A stretch of 64,000 bases of DNA from Cylicocyclus nassatus (taxonomy: Eukaryota > Nematoda > Chromadorea > Rhabditida > Strongylidae), in the NCBI GenBank assembly GCA_958299035.1, contig CATQJL010000316.1, forward strand, positions 18,515,676 through 18,579,675. The letters run 5' to 3'. The notes under the pieces are model-generated. The model searched no databases, was not told the DNA's origin, and was given only the letters and a program-made list of their open reading frames with translations. Position 1 is the stretch's first letter. The number at the start of each line of letters is the position of its first letter. The translations under genes were made by a program, and so were the position numbers. Shown here piece by piece: positions 1 through 11,741 of this stretch.

Positions 1-313
1 CTCTTGCAAGTGTTTTTTTGTTGAATGCAGATCTTCGAAGACGGAGCTACTAAGGAACTGACGATATAACATACGAAACTAGAATACATCGTCCAACCTG
101 AAAGATGGTTTGAGTTTTGTTGCCATTGATAATGAGCTACCAAGCTGACAATAAAGTTTGTTAAGCTTTCGAAACAGCTATATTGCTTTGCTTCACGACC
201 AAATAGTTTCAGTTTTTGAGCATTAATTGCCTCAAACGTTTCTCGTATAGCTAAAACTTATTACAACTAATCACTCAGTCGCTATCTTTTGTGATATTTA
301 GCACAGTGTCAAT
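1..313. other. No feature seen
   Basis: AT-rich sequence with no convincing coding frame or repeat structure. It would lie within the continuing gene A region on the minus strand, but no further transporter exon is visible here. Confidence 0.5.
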
Positions 314-459
314 GGGGTAGGAGACTATATGTCTCCGTTGGGCTCCACCGCGTTGGCGGCTGATACAAATCTGTATGCCTATAGTGCGTGGATGCGCGCT
401 CTGCCGCAGATGTCCGCGTGGGCCACACACTTCCGGCGACATATAGTCTTCCATCCAAG
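314..459. repeat. Short inverted-repeat MITE, family Y, copy 1
   Basis: The ends are imperfect inverted copies of GGTAGGAGACTATATGTC: the left arm starts near 314 and the right arm, read in reverse as GGAAGACTATATGTCGCCG, ends near 459. The interior is GC-rich. A diverged relative lies at 8408-8556. The superfamily is not identified and no target duplication is clear. Confidence 0.5.
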
Positions 460-568
460 TGTAGGCAATGACTGCGAGTGTGCCGGCTGATGAATTTTAT
501 GTAAAATCTATCCCTACTATCTCTTATTTTTTCTGCCTTTGCTGTTTACGCTGCGTTCATACATGTAA

Positions 569-724
569 AGGCTGCTGCATGACGAAGGCGCCAAAGCAGT
601 ATTAGTTGAGCAGGCGCGATCGCGATGCGCGCGTATCTTCACCGTTGTAAATCCTGCATCGCATGCGCTCTGGTAAGGCCGCGTTCGCGCTCAAAGATAC
701 TGCGCCATCGTCATGCAGCAGCCT
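569..724. repeat. Palindromic MITE, family X, copy 1
   Basis: Inverted ends AGGCTGCTGCATGACGA (left) and its near-exact complement TCATGCAGCAGCCT (right) enclose a CG-rich interior of about 110 bp. Two more copies lie at 43907-44067 and at the right edge of the window. The superfamily is uncertain; flanking trinucleotides are TAA and ATA, so no clean target duplication. Confidence 0.65.
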
Positions 725-1040
725 ATACAATCGAGTGATTTTCCGCTCAACATTACTTGCAATCAAAATGCAGTGAAATTTGTGCGTAAACAAACAGCTA
801 CGTTGACGCCACCCAATTGTTCCCGCAAAATCCCGCCGTTAATCTCGGCATTACTGGTCTGGCTTTCATTAACGTGCAAATTTTTCCGCAAGTTACCTGC
901 TGTCTAAGCAAACTTGAGTGACAGATTTACTCGACTGTTTTTCGCATAGGTGCATCTTCTTTGATTCCGTCACGCGTGCGGCGCCGGACGTGCTTTGCCG
1001 TGCCGGTTCAAATAAATTGAGCCCTTTCTGTTTTTTGATT

Positions 1041-1690
1041 TTTTAACAGTTTTAGGGTACCATTCGATAGAGTGGGGCAACCTCTAGAAAAACTCCACTA
1101 AAGACCATTTAAGTCGTAATCCAGACAAAATTTAGAGCCAAAAATCAAAATTTTTAGCTACCATAAAGATTGGATCTCTTTACAGAAGACTCCTACCGAC
1201 TTCCAATTTGGTCTTTATATAACAGACACATAGCAGTACCTGAAAATGTATTTGGTGGATTTTTTCCGGGGCACAAAGTTGAAAACAAAGTTGGTTTGAA
1301 AATGGCAGAATGCCACTTTTCGGGCTTTTCATGTGAAACTTGGTATTCTCTATCATAAGAACTCAGGGTACCATAAGAGCATAGGAGTAAGGTTTTAAGA
1401 TTATACTAACAAGTAAGGCTTGTAGTAAACAACGATGTGGGAGGGGTAGGGGGCGAAGTTTGCCATTTTTAAACCATCTTTTCTCTCTCTTACTGTGCGC
1501 GGAACAAATTTGGTAAAAGTACATTTTTGTACTACTATATCCCTACTGTATAATGACCCGGGTCCGTAGGGTTTTTCCTTGCAAAAATCCAATTTTCAGG
1601 CAACAAAATTTTTTTTTGATTTTGGCTTTAAACTTTATATGAAATGCGAATTAGGCGGTCCCTTGGTGGTTATCTTGTAAAGCTTGAGCT
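1041..1690. repeat. Diverged palindromic repeat related to 50236-50890
   Basis: Shares long collinear similarity with 50236-50890, for example the ATCTC-(C/T)TT-CAGAA stretch, the GTCTTTATATAACAGACACA-like stretch and the TACTGTATAATGACC stretch. The internal halves are inverted relative to each other. The copy at 50 kb starts with a mariner-like terminus, so this is probably an old mariner-derived MITE. The ends are approximate. Confidence 0.45.
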
Positions 1691-1768
1691 TCTCTACTGA
1701 ACCATCTTCTGAGTCTACTGGAAAAGCAAAAATCTCTTAAATTAATTAGAGAAAGGAGTTTACTTTTC

Positions 1769-1802
1769 GCCTTGATTGCAACCTAATAGTTGCAATCAAG
1801 GC
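1769..1802. other. Perfect 14-bp stem hairpin
   Basis: GCCTTGATTGCAAC, six loop bases, then the exact complement. Nothing around it suggests a terminator or RNA gene, so it may be a remnant of a palindromic element. Confidence 0.5.
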
Positions 1803-2051
1803 TTTGCACAGATCCTTTCTAAGCAGAGCTGCCTTGACGTTGAATGCATAAAGACTATCACCCGCCCTGCATCCCTGTTACCTCCCTCACATCCCTCCTG
1901 CTTCTGTTAGTGACAGAGGTACGTACTCAGTCTTATGTAGGGACTTCTAAAAAAAAAGTAAGGGAACTCCGAGAGACATAAGGAAAGTGCCAACCAGAAA
2001 GGAATTTTAGTAAGTCGCACAGGCGACCTGGAACGAAATGCTTAACGTTAC

Positions 2052-2376
2052 AGGCAGCGTCCAGGCAAATCTGGACCTATGGGGATTTTAGAAAGTAATT
2101 TTGGGGCTGTAAGTAAGCCATTGTCCAACCGGCAGCTTAGTTAGTGCTCTAACGGCTGAGAAATTCCCCTCAAAACTGAACTCTGGAATCGTATTCGCGT
2201 GAACATGGCGCAACCCATCTGTCTCGCGCGGGGACCTGCGCGAAACTGATGAATTGCGCCATGAATTGGCGTTAGAGCACTGCCTGAGCTGCCGGTTGGG
2301 CAGTGGCTTAGTTAGGGCCCCAAAACTACTTTCCACGTAAAACCCCCATAGGTCCGGATTTGCCTGGACGCTGCCT
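2052..2376. mobile_element. piggyBac-like MITE with AGGCAG ends, copy 1
   Basis: Ends read AGGCAGCGTCCAGGCAAAT and its complement, and the interior is palindromic (the CCGGCAGCTTAG and CTGAGCTGCCGG segments pair). Flanks are TTAC and TCAA, decayed from a probable TTAA. The related element at 58232-58527 has intact TTAA on both sides, which supports the assignment. Confidence 0.55.
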
Positions 2377-2406
2377 TCAAATGTGCCTCTTGGCTGATGC
2401 TATATA

Positions 2407-3346
2407 TTAGGTCGTTTCATAAGTTCGTAGACTTTTTATTTTTGTCGCCGTTTTTCGATGAAGCGGTTCATTTACGGCAAAGTACCTATACCATTGAAAA
2501 GAGAAAATCTTGCTCTACAAGAACTGTTGTTCGTTTTTGGAGCAAACTTGAATCCCCTTCTTTTACGACTTATCAAAGCAAAATTTTTTGAGAGGCAAAA
2601 ATTGGCGATTGCGGCAACTGCAACTTTCGATCCGTATACGGAGCCACAAGTGGGAATTTTTCGTCTGAAGTTGTTATGAGTGATGAGAAACAACTGTTTG
2701 TGGTACTACGGTGCATATAAAAGTAGTCTCCATATCCAAAGAGAGGCTATAAAGAAAGATTAAGCGCACGTTTACCATGTGTGTAGATGTTTTGCGTTTG
2801 GCACAATTTTAAAAAGTTCCCACGTCAAAAATTTTTTTTGAGAAAGCGTAAAATGTTGGTCAGAGCTTGTACTCATACATCTACACCACTTGGAAGAACG
2901 CATCCATTCCTCAAGTTCCGATAGGAGGACCGACACATTGTGTCGCTGAACAACGCGCCAAACTCAAGCGGCAGCAGTCAAAGACAACAAAACCATTGGG
3001 ACCTTGTTCAAACGGTTCTATGCATAATGGCATGCTGCAAATTTGTCAGTGTTTCAGTCTTGCTTGCTACTATCCATCCCGCCTACCTATGACATAAACA
3101 TCTTGCGGAATACGGACCAAATGCGGAAAGTGCAGTTGCCGCAATCGCCAATTTTTGCCTCTCAAAAAATTTTGCTTTGATAAGTCGTAAAAGAAGGGGA
3201 TTCAAGTTTGCTCCAAAAACGAACAACAGTTCTTGTAGAGCAAGATTTTCTCTTTTCAATGCTATAGGTACTTTGCCGTAAACGAACCGCTTCATCGAAA
3301 AACGGCGACAAAAATAAAAAGTCTACGAACTTATGAAACGACCTAA
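2407..3346. mobile_element. Non-autonomous Tc1/mariner element with long inverted repeats
   Basis: Flanked by TA (2405-2406 and 3347-3348). The termini read TTAGGTCGTTTCATAAGTTC and its exact complement, and the inverted arms extend about 230 bp with only scattered mismatches. The interior of about 470 bp encodes no recognisable transposase. Open frames crossing it are mirror images created by the arms. Confidence 0.8.
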
Positions 3347-3889
3347 TATTTAGCTTCTACATCCGCTGGACGCTTCTCTACAGTTGTGTATTTCTGGAGT
3401 GTTTCTGGAGTCCAGATATGGCAAACATTCAGTGGCAACCCCCAAAAAAGAATTTTTCAGAAACACATGTATATAATTTCGGTGAATGTGCGCATTCCTT
3501 GTAGTCAGTACACTCAATATCAATAAGCTGAAAAATTTGAAGAAAAATAAGCGAAAAGAATGGATTGACACAAGCTGTAGTCCTTACTCTTTGAGAGAGA
3601 TAGAAACTTTCGCGATAAGGCCAAGCTGGAGTGGCGTCAGACAAGATGAAATTTTTAAATATGCAGCTAAAAGCACATAACTTGCACACTTTATGCCTTC
3701 ACACTTTTTTACCCCCTACAGACCCAATATACTCTGGAAGACAAGACGCTAAATGGTAGGAATAATATGAATTAGGGAAACGCTTCAGTCTTTTGAAGGT
3801 AAGCTACTGGAATGTGGCACCCCTTCAAAAAAGTGTGGCAGCCTTACCTCGGGTTATTCCAAATCCCATTAATCACCCTCAAAGAAATT
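3347..3889. other. No feature seen
   Basis: AT-rich spacer between a mariner MITE and a hAT-related fragment. Short open frames here lack splice signals, motifs or repeats. Confidence 0.4.
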
Positions 3890-4570
3890 ATATAATTTGA
3901 AGCTCAGACTCCTACTAGCATAGGAGTGATTTGAGCCTGATTTGTTTTATCCTAAGTGACAGTTGCTGGAAGCGCAACCAATGAAATCCAAAAGTGAGAC
4001 AGACAAGGTCACTGGAATCAAATTTCATATTGGCGTTTATATGAAGTGGGATTTCTCATGTGAGAGAACAGGGAGTAGTGCTTCGCATTGAGTGCAAGAA
4101 GAGTTAGCTAGCTCACTTTGAAAACTATTCCATTCAAGATAATTCACTTCGGAAAACCTAGAAGTTCGTAGAAACTTGGTACATGGGGGTATCCGACCTG
4201 CTGATTACGGGAATGATACCTATTTTGCGTGATGGAGCCTCTACGTTAGAATTACGGTAGGTATACGGTGGCAGATCACTACCTTAAAAATTGCTTTGAT
4301 AATGCGAATAGAGTTTTTGACATGTTGTTTACGAATATCATTATTATATGCTGGGTTGGATCCGCTTATCTATGCACAAAAAGGAATATTGTTACTTTTT
4401 TCAACTGTGCAAACGCTGTTGTGAATTTCCTGTAGGGAACCCGCAGCCTTTCAGTTATTCATAAATGTTTTGCCGTTAATTACTTCACCTTGATTACGAC
4501 CCCCCTCCCTCACTCAGACTCGCCGATACGATCTCCAGGTGTGGCGTACCACACCCACGCCTCAAGCTTT
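3890..4570. mobile_element. Diverged fragment related to the hAT-like element at 24982-26022
   Basis: Collinear with the right half of that element: the CTCCTA-AGGAGTGATTTGAGCC segment, the GAGTAGTGCTT segment, the ACGACCCCCCTCCC segment and the GTGTGGCG-CCACACCCACGC end all recur in order. The terminal CAGGG motif is lost and no target duplication is visible. It lies in the intron following gene A exon 3. Confidence 0.6.
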
Positions 4571-4828
4571 CATGATTTACATATGAGTTCATTTGTTCTG
4601 ATTTGATGTGCCACTATATTTGTAGATTCCCATGGCTCGCTGCATTTTCAATATTTCTTATTGCAAGACAAAAGTTGCACACTTGATAGTAGTCAGCTTT
4701 GCGTGAGTGGTCAGATTGATTTTAGCCTCGCTGTAGTTTAGCAAAGCTGAGTATGTTGAGGAACTTGGTGTGCTTGTATTGATGTTTATGGTAGACTTTT
4801 GGTAGATGCAAAAATCAGTGACACCTAC

Positions 4829-4939
4829 CTGCTCTATTCGGTTGCTCCAGTATCCGAAACACGGTGCTGATATACACTGGGCAAAGCTATACAAGGCTAC
4901 AATGTAGCCGAACTGTGTCTCAACGGCATCTGGATCCAA
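4829..4939 (-). CDS. Gene A exon 3
   Basis: Acceptor TTTTAG, donor GTAGGT, phase 0. Encodes LDPDAVETQFGYIVALYS followed by FGYWSNRIEQ. Same 111-bp length as in genes B and C. Confidence 0.78.
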
Positions 4940-5141
4940 CTAAAATTCTCGACTCCATTTTGAAAGCCTTAACATCTGAACATGTTCGTACTGTTCTCAA
5001 ATAAGGCCACATCGAACTGATATAGATGCTAAATTGGGCGGCTTGGACGAATGAGCAAGCACCAGCAAGATAAACAGACTTCCATGGTGTCTTCGGTTCA
5101 GCTAAGTGGTGACCTTGCTGCGTAAACGAAGCTGCACAGTC
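4829..5141 (-). CDS. MFSD8/CLN7-like MFS transporter, gene A (exons 2-3 only)
   Basis: Two exons of a third paralogue of genes B and C, on the minus strand: 4992-5141 (50 codons) and 4829-4939 (37 codons), split by a 52-bp intron with GT donor and TTTTAG acceptor. The spliced frame covers the cytosolic N-terminal tail, transmembrane helix 1 ending in SSMWPYLRT, and helix 2 ending in GYWSNRIEQ, matching the WPYL and FG-WSN motifs of the MFSD8/CLN7 family. Exon lengths and phases equal those of B and C. The next exon is absent from the remaining 4.8 kb, so the gene continues past the left edge or is truncated. Exon 1 was not found. Confidence 0.75.
4992..5141 (-). CDS. Gene A exon 2
   Basis: Acceptor TTTTAG, donor GTACGA, phase 0 at both ends. 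Encodes DCAASFTQQG at its start, then the conserved TPWKS segment and helix 1. The first base of the exon aligns exactly with exon 2 of genes B and C. Confidence 0.75.
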
Positions 5142-6867
5142 CTAAAAGAACAAGTGATGTGGTATTCAAATAATGAATTTTGTATTGAATTTATTCGAAT
5201 CCTACGACTTCTCGTGATGTCAGCATAAGTTTTGTGATTTATAGGTGGAGTTATTACTTGAAAAATTCTTGTTGAAACAAAAAAGTTTGCTAGCCGCAAT
5301 AGGGTTAAGCTTGCCAACTGTTTAAAATCAGCCTTGCATTATTCAATTTAATACTCTCTACAAAAAAGGCAGGCGAACACCAATTAGTTAGTTCAGAAAT
5401 ATTGTTCTATAACCTCATCCTTATCTCATGTCACACTTCAAAAACAGGATTGGAGACCTGGCGAGCCACTCGGGATAGCTCGGTAAAGTCACATATCATT
5501 CCTTTTCCCCCTTTTCTCACACAATTTCATCTGCATTCCAATATATACTCGTTCATGCCTCGAAACTTCTCCTCTCCATTTAGTCACAACCGCTCAAAAT
5601 TTTTGAATGAAGAGATGTCACCAACGAAGTTCGGGATGTGCAACGTTGTGATACATCCCGAAACAGCATGCCAAAAGTTTCTAGGGCCATCTCGTGCCTA
5701 GCCGCGATTATCCTACACACTATGGCAGAATTTGGCAGGCAACGGGTGGGTATGTAGCAGTCATTTGTAATAGACGCCTTGATCTAATGTATTCTATTTA
5801 ACAAAGGGACGATACTTGGTGGAAGTGGCATTTCCATACGAAATGTATGTTATCTTATAGAGCATTGAACGCTAATTCCAAATCTATTCTCCTTATCTGC
5901 AAACCGCCCTTGAAAGGGGAGTTATGTAGTTTTTTGAAGCAAAATCGAACGCACGGCTACAATAAAATCATTCAGAATTTGTGAGCTCAAATAGAGCCAT
6001 GATTACTGCCACAACATTTTATGTATATAACACTTTCAGTCTAATAAATTCAGGCCAGTCACTACTCTTTCTAGCGCCGAAAATTGTGCTGGGTCCTGCT
6101 TTCCCACGCGTTCTCCTCGAAAACGCGCCAAATGCAAAGTAATGCTCGATAAACCAATAGTTTACAGCGCACAATTGATCACATGACAAATATGTATACA
6201 ACATCACTCTCATTTACACTATGCAAACATCTTGAAAACTTATGGGTCCTATCACCGGTTCTCGTATTTGATGGTTCCAGACCACCACGAAACAACTGGT
6301 TTGGTTCGGAGAATAATTGTCGCAGCTCTTTATTTTTCAAGCTCGTGAGCAGATTTCAACAAGAGTTGATGAGCTTCACGCTCTAGTTCATGAGTGAGCT
6401 ACGAGAAGTTAGAAAAATGGTAAGACTATACGTTATCTCCTTTCTATGTACGATTCGCGCTTTTTCGGGTAGAGGTGCGGGGAGTGAATTGTCACTGCTA
6501 CAAATGTTTCTTCACTGTAATAAGCTGATTAATTATTTTTCTCGACCTTTTTTCATCGTTACTCTTGTCACTGAACGCAGCTCTGAAACAAATAGTTGCT
6601 TTTGTGTTTGATTTTCTAGCTCCCAACCTACCTCATAGTAATTCAAAGGGTACTTCGGAATAATTGTGGGGAGTTAGAGGCTTTCTCTTTAAAAATGCTT
6701 TAGACCAATACGAGCCGCACCCTGTCTTTAAGGCACATCCTGTGGGCAATTTTATGCACAGCGAGAGGCAATCAAAAAGATACCTCAAGTCCATGACATC
6801 TGAAAAGCTGAACGTTCACATGAACATTTTCATGATGCAGCATACAGTGTAGCAATCTTAGTATCAA
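5142..6867. other. No gene identified
   Basis: Sequence upstream of gene A exon 2, where its first coding exon might be expected. Several short open frames occur (for example 5402-5701 on +), but none has recognisable motifs or an appropriate phase-0 donor that I can defend. Confidence 0.35.
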
Positions 6868-7098
6868 TCATTCTAGCGGAGAAGTAGGCATCCAGCAGAA
6901 ATAATCAAAAAACTTGTTTGCAGCCTTCAAAGTTTTGTGGATGTCAAGAGACTGCGCATTCGATTCACTTGAAAACATAGCACATACATGCCTCATGCTC
7001 CTTACGTGCATCTTGGTAGTAATAGCTACAAAGTTCCCCGTAACGACTCCCAGTGCCTTATCAAAACCTTGAGGTTGCACATTTGCCGTCAAGCTTAT
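6868..7098 (-). CDS. Possible last exon of an unrecognised gene
   Basis: Open minus-strand frame of 76 codons plus stop, preceded by a good TTTTAG acceptor at 7099-7104. It starts ISLTANVQPQGFDKALGVV and ends CWMPTSPLE. Composition looks like a soluble, helical protein; I do not recognise the family. It lies between the 3' end of gene B and the 5' part of gene A and cannot be part of the transporter because it ends in a stop. Upstream exons were not found. It could also be a chance frame. Confidence 0.35.
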   Translation of the reverse strand: MSLTANVQPQGFDKALGVVTGNFVAITTKMHVRSMRHVCAMFSSESNAQSLDIHKTLKAANKFFDYFCWMPTSPLE

Positions 7099-7319
7099 CT
7101 AAAATCAAATTCTGTAATTAGATGAAAGCTAAGCCTTTGCGGATGTTAAACAACCACCATCTAGAAGCATATTTCTCGCTTCCCAGTGATGAAAATTCAA
7201 GCCCCGAAGCCAAGGTTACAAAATGCAGTAATGCCTAAGAAAAAATTCCTGTGAAGGAAATTTGCGCGTATGGGTTGAATCATCTATACGATATCTCATG
7301 ACGATAAGGCTGTGATGGG

Positions 7320-7620
7320 CTAACATACGCACGTTTTTTCTCCCATATAGAGAATGTTTCAATTTTCGAATTTTTTTGAACATTGGAGGCAAGCTCAGTT
7401 ATTCAACAAGCGATAACAATCTGCGTATAGCGATAAGTGATGCAATCAATATTGCATATGTTAGACTAACATCCACGACAGAAGAAAAAATTAAAATTTG
7501 GAGAGTCGGCATACTTGCGAACGTGGAGGAGGGCTCAGATAATGTTTTTTTTTGATTTGCTCTCAAAAAGTTCAATACAGCTGAGATAACTTGAATCCAC
7601 TTCAACTACTGAATCATCTC
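7320..7620 (-). repeat. Segment shared with the interior of the mariner-like element at 56-58 kb
   Basis: Read on the minus strand, this aligns with 56550-56655 joined to 57566-57760 on the plus strand, i.e. exactly across the insertion point of a nested mariner MITE. Shared stretches include GAGCAAAT-AAAAAAAACATTAT, ACATA(C/T)GCAATATTGA and TTGTTGAATAA. It is either a relative of that element or the source of sequence it carries. Confidence 0.5.
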
Positions 7621-8215
7621 TGAAGTATGGGCTACTTGGTGGTGGCAGCCAAATATGTCTGCCTATCCTTTCATGGTAGGATTATGAGTATGTCAAAGTC
7701 GACGGTTTTCAAGAAATTTTGCAAATTACACTAAATTCTTCTTCTTCACTTGACTATTTTGCGTGGCACTGTATTTGTAATAACCATAATCTTGCTTAAT
7801 GCAGCAAATATTATTTTGTCAAAAAATGTTTATTTTGAAAAGAGCTACGACATTTTGAGTCAGAAAATCTGCAAATCGCACGAACTTTTAGAATGACCTA
7901 GAACTATCCATAGTCTATTACAAATGAGCTTCTGCTGCATTGATATGAGGACAACATTGAAATGATTATACGAAAGAACAAGCCATTGAGGGTCAAAAAA
8001 TAAATTTTCTCGATCTTTACCTTCTACAAGTTGGCTTCTCTTCACAATAGCTAAAAACTGCTGGAAACGTTTTTTGAACTTAATTCGTATTTTTGAAAGC
8101 AATTTATATATGGAAAAGTCCCTAAAGTTGCGGTCTAACATATAATTTGAACGCGGTCACTAGCACAACATAGATTACATCAAACACGTATGCGGAAAAC
8201 ATAACAGAACGTCGG

Positions 8216-8350
8216 TAATGATAAGAAATAAACCTTTATTTTAGCCATGTAAGAGACGAATAATTAAGGTAGAGACCGAAAGTGCTGCCGCGCTGCCGCT
8301 GATGTAGAACAATGATGGCATTTTGTTGTGATGGCATCAAGTAGATTATG
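8216..8350 (-). repeat. Dispersed repeat Z, copy 1
   Basis: Matches 46953-47085 in the same orientation: both contain ATCTAC-T-ATGCCA, TCGTCT-TACATG and end in AAAGGTTTATTT-TATCATTA. A terminal TATCATTA-type tail resembles the 3' end of a non-LTR retroelement or SINE, which is an inference. Confidence 0.4.
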
Positions 8351-8407
8351 CAAATATTATTTACTCGTCGATTTTCCTGGAATGACTGCTGTTTTCTGTG
8401 CAAACAG

Positions 8408-8556
8408 ATGGGTAGGGGAGTATAGGTCGCCGAAAGGATACCCCTGCGCGGACAGCTGGTACATATCTGTACTGTCTGCAACATGCATCTGCGTAGTCTG
8501 TTGCAGATGTTCCGCGTTGTACGACCCCCTTTCGGCAATTTATAGCATTCCTTCCC
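8408..8556. repeat. Short inverted-repeat MITE, family Y, copy 2
   Basis: Left end GGGTAGGGGAGTATAGGTCG and right end, read in reverse, GGGAAGGAATGCTATAAATT; the CGCCGAAAGG and CCCCCTTTCGGC segments pair. Diverged relative of 314-459. Confidence 0.4.
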
Positions 8557-10175
8557 AGAGACGCACATTTACTTACGCTTAGATTTTGTCGCTTTAGGAC
8601 ACTCCGAGGCATATATATCCTCAAACAATCTAAGATAATTTCTAAAGAGTCGCTTCAAATTTTACACACACAGTATGATTGGTAAATGCATCTACATGCC
8701 TATTGCCTATGCCTTTTGTATTTCTTTATTTGTGGTGTTACCAGTTCAACACGTTATATGCAATTCTGTATGCACCCTCGGTTTTTTGTGGAGAGCGGTT
8801 TGCGACCGGAACACAAATTTGATTCATTAGCTTTGAGCAAATCACAACAACCTGCTTTATATGGTAAATTTGGTTTTGGCAGTCATGTCATTTGATCTTT
8901 AGTTAAATTTGGGTATATTGAGAAATGTATTATTGTATTTTGAGAAAGCTTGAATTTTCTTTTTTCATCATTTTTTGGGAAAATCATTCTAGTGAAGATG
9001 AAAACACGAAAGCGAAATCTATGTAACTTGAAGGAGAAGTAACTTCTAGGATTAACAGTCGGCAGTAAAAAAATCGATATGGGATAAACCAAAATTGCAC
9101 TAAAATTTGGCGAAATGCCTAGAATATTTATAAGCGGAAAGGAGAGTCAGAAACATGGCAACAACAGTTTCTGCAGTTTGTGTCTATTCTTTTCTTTTCA
9201 AATCAGCTTCTATACAACGAATTTCATTCCACTCGAAAATTAATGTCGCTAGAAAATTGTGCTGTCCGTTGGATAATGCAATGGTGTATTTAAGTTCGAA
9301 GTAAATTTCAGCTGTAGTTTACAGATATCTATTTGATCATCACAAAACTATAAGTGTTTACGGGAATCAGGTTAAATTTTGAATTTTACGAAAGAAAGGG
9401 GCCAATACTTTATTCATCTACCATCAAATTGGTCAAAACCGATTTTCTTTATTGAAACGACGTCTGCTTCCGCTCAGTTAAACCAATAAAAAGCAGGAAT
9501 GATGTTTGGTGGCTACTCGCATGCAGATTAGTACGCATTTGAATGTGTTCCCTCACATTAATCCAAGACCACCAAGAACGAACTGTGATGTATCAACTGT
9601 GCCGCATGTATGAAAGTTTAGAGTTATGCCTTTTCAATAATAATTAAATTTTTAGATAATCTATATAAAATCAGCGCTTACTATGAGTGCTAATGTATTG
9701 GTGCTTGAAAATTGACGACAATCAGGCGTTGGGGCGCTTTCAGAGGCTCACTTACTTGGTCTTTTAGATGGCTTGTCTTCATGTGCCGTACCCATCCATT
9801 CCCCCTCCAGCGCGAAAATTATCTTTCCTTTCTCACCTGTGGCAACGATGTTCCTGGCAATTGCGTTTCAACTGCAGAAATCGTATCGACCCCATTTCTC
9901 AGCTGGTCCATCTGTTCCACCACCAGTCAGCCAATCTCGTTGATCGTCTCATTTTGGTTATGCTTTTGGATGTGTTTAGTGTATCTCATAAGAGTTATGA
10001 CGATACTTGAAGTATTGAAGTAAAAAACTGTAAGAGGCATTTTAACTTAGGTACAAGCAAACCGTCCCAACTTTAAGGACTTGATGAGGAAGATGTTTAC
10101 TGCTTATAAACCTTTACTTGAATTACTTCTTCCAAAAGTAAAATTCAAGTACACGATAGGCGAGCTGTAGATATA
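8557..10175. other. No gene identified
   Basis: AT-rich intergenic DNA. A plus-strand frame at 9712-10023 is open but shows no family motif, no codon-bias signal I can judge, and overlaps a second open frame at 9768-10010. Confidence 0.35.
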
Positions 10176-10985
10176 AAGAGTCTCATAAATTTCCACCGTT
10201 TTACTTCCTCCCGCAATAACTCATACTTTTTCAGGCAGGTTTTGCGGTAACATCGGACAGAGCGAATCAACCTCTACATGATAGCAATATTGAGCATTTT
10301 CTCAAAGATAATACATAAAGTTCGAAGCCAAAATCTGAGAAAATTTGAATACTCGAAAAGTTGAGGATAAATCGCATCTCCTTTCAGAAACTTCCTACGA
10401 ACTTCACACTTTTTCAGGCAAATACTATCCACATCCCGCATTTATATAGACATTTGCTTATTTTTTCCATAGCTGAAAATGGGAAAAAACATAATTTTCA
10501 TGTTTGTGTCAAAGCTGTACTGGGCTGCTCCCACGTAGGTAATCCTATAATATGAACCTACGGAAGCATAACGATGATTTGGCTTTTCAAATAACTAGTT
10601 TTTGAGAAGTTTCAAATTTGGCGCAAAAACCCCCGAAAAAGACGACTTTTTGTGTTTTTGGCCTATTTTAGTGTATGTTTCTAAATACTAGCCATGAAAA
10701 AAATGCAAATTTCCAAATGCAGATGTGGGGAGTATATGCCTGTGCAAGTAGGAAGTCCGTAGGAGATCTCTGGAGATACGGTTCTACTTTTTGAGCATTT
10801 GAATTTTCTTGGACTTTGGTGGCTATATACTTTAGATGGAACAAACTTTGACTTATGTTTGATGCTATCTTGTAGAGCTTGCTTTGTTCCGTCGATTAAT
10901 TTTGCAAGACTTATTTAAGGAACAAGAAGAAAATGAGTTATTAAAGAGAAAGTGAAAACGGTAAAAATTAAGGGAGACCTTAGTA
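10176..10985. mobile_element. Mariner-type MITE, decayed
   Basis: Left end AGTCTCATAAATTTCCACCG and right end, in reverse, AGGTCTCCCTTAATTTTTAC form an imperfect inverted pair resembling the termini of 18335-18844, both continuing into an ACCGTTTT segment. The interior shares GTAGAGCTTGCTTTG-CC with other mariner MITEs here. Boundaries are approximate. Confidence 0.5.
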
Positions 10986-11566
10986 TTACAAAAATGCAGA
11001 ATTAAATCAAAGTTACACACAATTGATAATATGTTAACAACCAGTTTTTGCAACTCTGTCCATACATGGTTCTACTTAGGTTACGGAGTAAGCTGTAATA
11101 CACACAAAATTTCTGTTTTTTATGACAAAATGGCGTCTTGGAGGAGTGAAAGAATCGAATGCGCCAACGCAGCCATGCAAATCCGTCAATGCGAGGAAAC
11201 TTGAGTTTTGTTCAGACGGTGGTTCAAACTGAGGCAAAGATTATGTAAATTTGTTATAGGGCAGAAAAAATCGCTTCATTGATTCGCAGCTTCAAAAAAG
11301 CATGAAAAGCGGAATAGATTCTTTTTTTTTACCAGCATATCAAATACCCAGTCCCAGACAAAATTTTATGGGAATCGACAGTCTGTATTATTGTGCTATA
11401 ATGAATTGCTTTCGGTATACTCATCGTGGCCCTCACATGCGAAAGAAATGGCTGCATTCTAGCTCACTTCATAATCTTTGTAGTACCAAAATGTAATTCG
11501 AAAAATAAAAGTTGCATGAAGAGGTGCTTACTCAGTGTTGAATATCAAACTAAATGGCAGACCTGA
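10986..11566. other. 3' flank of gene B
   Basis: Downstream of the gene B stop codon. No AATAAA on the minus strand was seen within about 250 bp of the stop. Nothing else is recognisable. Confidence 0.35.
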
Positions 11567-11741
11567 TCATGCAATGTCAATATCACTAAACTTCCTTTTT
11601 CCCTTCGATTGATCATCACCATCCACAAGTTTTATAGGTACCATCTTTCCATAGAATATTATCCAAAGAATAGTGGTTGCACACAACAGCATAATTTCCA
11701 AAGCCCAAGTCGCTTTCGGTCCGTAACTCGTATAGAGATCA
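11567..11741 (-). CDS. Gene B exon 13 with stop
   Basis: Acceptor CTATAG, phase 2. Encodes YTSYGPKATWALEIM, helix 12 and a hydrophilic tail ending FSDIDIA before TGA. Twelve bases longer than the gene C exon 13, the only exon length difference between the two genes. Confidence 0.82.

Noticed and set aside
8021..8060. 40-bp candidate exon (QFLAIVKRSQLVE) with good splice sites
   Set aside because: Its phase does not fit the frame at 6868-7098 and nothing else supports it.
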